Of a stretch of 14,908 nucleotides of DNA, positions 13,927 through 14,908 are shown piece after piece. The DNA lies in the NCBI GenBank assembly GCA_020054965.1, contig JAIMZO010000014.1, forward strand, positions 1-14,908, read 5' to 3'. Below the pieces are notes generated by a model. The model did not search any database. It worked only from the letters and a program-made list of their open reading frames with translations, and was not told where the DNA came from. This stretch comes from Spirochaeta sp. (GTDB taxonomy: Bacteria > Spirochaetota > Spirochaetia > Sphaerochaetales > Sphaerochaetaceae). Made by a program: the position numbers and the translations under genes. Position 1 is the stretch's first letter. The number at the start of each line of letters is the position of its first letter.

Positions 13927-14908
13927 TTAGTTTTTCCTCCAGCTGATGTGTAGCTTCTTGCCCCCACGTTGGGCGACGGTCGCATCAAAGATAAGATGCG
14001 AAACAAACAACGCAGTAAATACCGAGCTCACAATGCCGATAGCAAGGGTATTCGCAAAGCCCTTGACCGCACTGCTTCCAAGCTGGGAGAGTACCAGAGC
14101 TGCAATGATTGTGGTTATGTTTGCATCCATGACAGTCCAGAATGCTTTATCAAATCCTGCCTTGATCGCAGCAGCATCACTCTTGCCCAATCTCCGTTCT
14201 TCCTTGATACGCTCAAAGATGATGACATTGGTATCAACAGCCATACCCAAGGTAAGGATAAGACCGGCAACACTGGTCAAGGTCAACGTGAAATTGAAGG
14301 CTGAGAGAACGCTGATCATGAAGAACAAGTTAAGCAACAATGCGAGGTCGGCCACAAGACCACTGACGTGGTAGTAGGCGAACATCAGAATAATCACCAG
14401 AGCAAGTCCAACAGCAATGGCCTTCAACCCAGCCGATACAGCATCTTCTCCAAGGGTAGCACCAACAGCCTGCTGGCTGCTGACGACCAGCTCGATGGGA
14501 AGCGCAGCGGTACGCAGAACAATAGCAAGGTCAGCAGCCTCCTCAGCATCGAAACCGGAAATCTGAACGTTGCTCCTGATCCCTTCATTGATGGTGGCCA
14601 TGGCCTTAACCTTGCCGTCCATCACAACTGCCATGGTATCCCCGACGTGGGTAGATGTGAGCTTGTAGAAGATATCGCCACCAAGGCTGTCCAACTGGAA
14701 GTTGACCACTGGTCGACCGGTGATCCCATCGGTTGCCGTGGTTGCACTTTCAAGATGGATCCCATCAAGGCCGATTTCATCCTCTAACACTACATAGCTC
14801 TCCAGCTCATCGATCCCATACGCGTCACTGACATAATAACCAGCAGCAATCTTACCAGCCGGCAGGAAGTCAGGTTGTTTCAGTGCACCAGTATCGGTAT
14901 AGACCTCA
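13927..14908 (-). CDS. secD: Protein translocase subunit SecD, 5' part missing
   Basis: The C-terminal part of SecD (about 327 residues); the frame stays open to the right edge, so the start is outside the window. The first visible residues, EVYTDTGALKQPDFLPAG, belong to the periplasmic P1 region and are followed by the VVMDGKVKAMATINEGI stretch typical of SecD. The membrane part begins near VGATLGEDAVSAGLKA and includes GMAVDTNVIIFERIKEE in helix 4. A GTG or ATG at 14790 or further inside should not be taken as the start. Its TAA is immediately followed by the secF ATG. Confidence 0.95.
   Translation of the reverse strand, partial: EVYTDTGALKQPDFLPAGKIAAGYYVSDAYGIDELESYVVLEDEIGLDGIHLESATTATDGITGRPVVNFQLDSLGGDIFYKLTSTHVGDTMAVVMDGKVKAMATINEGIRSNVQISGFDAEEAADLAIVLRTAALPIELVVSSQQAVGATLGEDAVSAGLKAIAVGLALVIILMFAYYHVSGLVADLALLLNLFFMISVLSAFNFTLTLTSVAGLILTLGMAVDTNVIIFERIKEERRLGKSDAAAIKAGFDKAFWTVMDANITTIIAALVLSQLGSSAVKGFANTLAIGIVSSVFTALFVSHLIFDATVAQRGGKKLHISWRKN

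Noticed and set aside
14371..14790. SecD start at 14790 (GTG) inside the window
   Set aside because: The frame stays open to the edge and encodes conserved SecD residues upstream of that codon, so the true start lies beyond the window.

Overview
The window looks like a chromosomal segment from a spirochaete, most likely Sphaerochaeta or a close relative. The main evidence is the 5' end of a 16S rRNA gene on the minus strand at the left edge. Its start has the spirochaete-type GGCGGCGCGTTTTAAGCATG stretch. Base composition looks balanced by eye, and the gene content is that of an anaerobic fermenter. The genus is an inference from about 65 bases of 16S and the gene set. Every gene I can support lies on the minus strand, so transcription runs from right to left.

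Right part (14908 to 11080): the 3' part of secD, secF, a weak hairpin terminator, then ispH and rex. Rex is an NADH/NAD+-sensing repressor and is followed by a clear intrinsic terminator. A 150-base AT-rich stretch then leads into the hydrogenase genes.

Centre (10921 to 5439): a tightly packed six-gene operon, with overlaps of 4 to 8 bases or very short gaps. The order is a thioredoxin-fold [2Fe-2S] protein, an [FeFe]-hydrogenase-like sensor with a PAS domain (HydS, group C type), a SpoIIE/PP2C-type phosphatase, a second thioredoxin-fold [2Fe-2S] protein, a second [FeFe] hydrogenase with a complete set of active-site cysteines (group B-like), and a free methionine-(R)-sulfoxide reductase. 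I read this as a hydrogen- or redox-sensing relay: hydrogenase-like sensor to phosphatase, next to a working hydrogenase. Rex lies just upstream as a possible controller. The layout resembles the hfs-type clusters of anaerobic Firmicutes, recalled from memory.

Left-centre (5442 to 3340): a promoter overlapping the end of the sulfoxide reductase gene, a full T-box leader with a likely ACC (Thr) specifier and a terminator/antiterminator pair, then thrS. The encoded ThrRS lacks the N-terminal TGS domain. A perfect inverted repeat follows.

Left (3274 to 1): an M32 carboxypeptidase, pgsA and a HAD phosphatase in one close-packed group. Next come a strong rRNA promoter, a leader of about 245 bases with hairpins, and the start of 16S rRNA, which runs off the left edge.

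The most interesting parts are the sensory/catalytic hydrogenase operon and the Firmicutes-style T-box. I see no mobile elements, CRISPR arrays or tRNA genes. The two stretches longer than 300 bases without a protein gene (1-377 and 5086-5438) are accounted for by rRNA control/16S and by the T-box.
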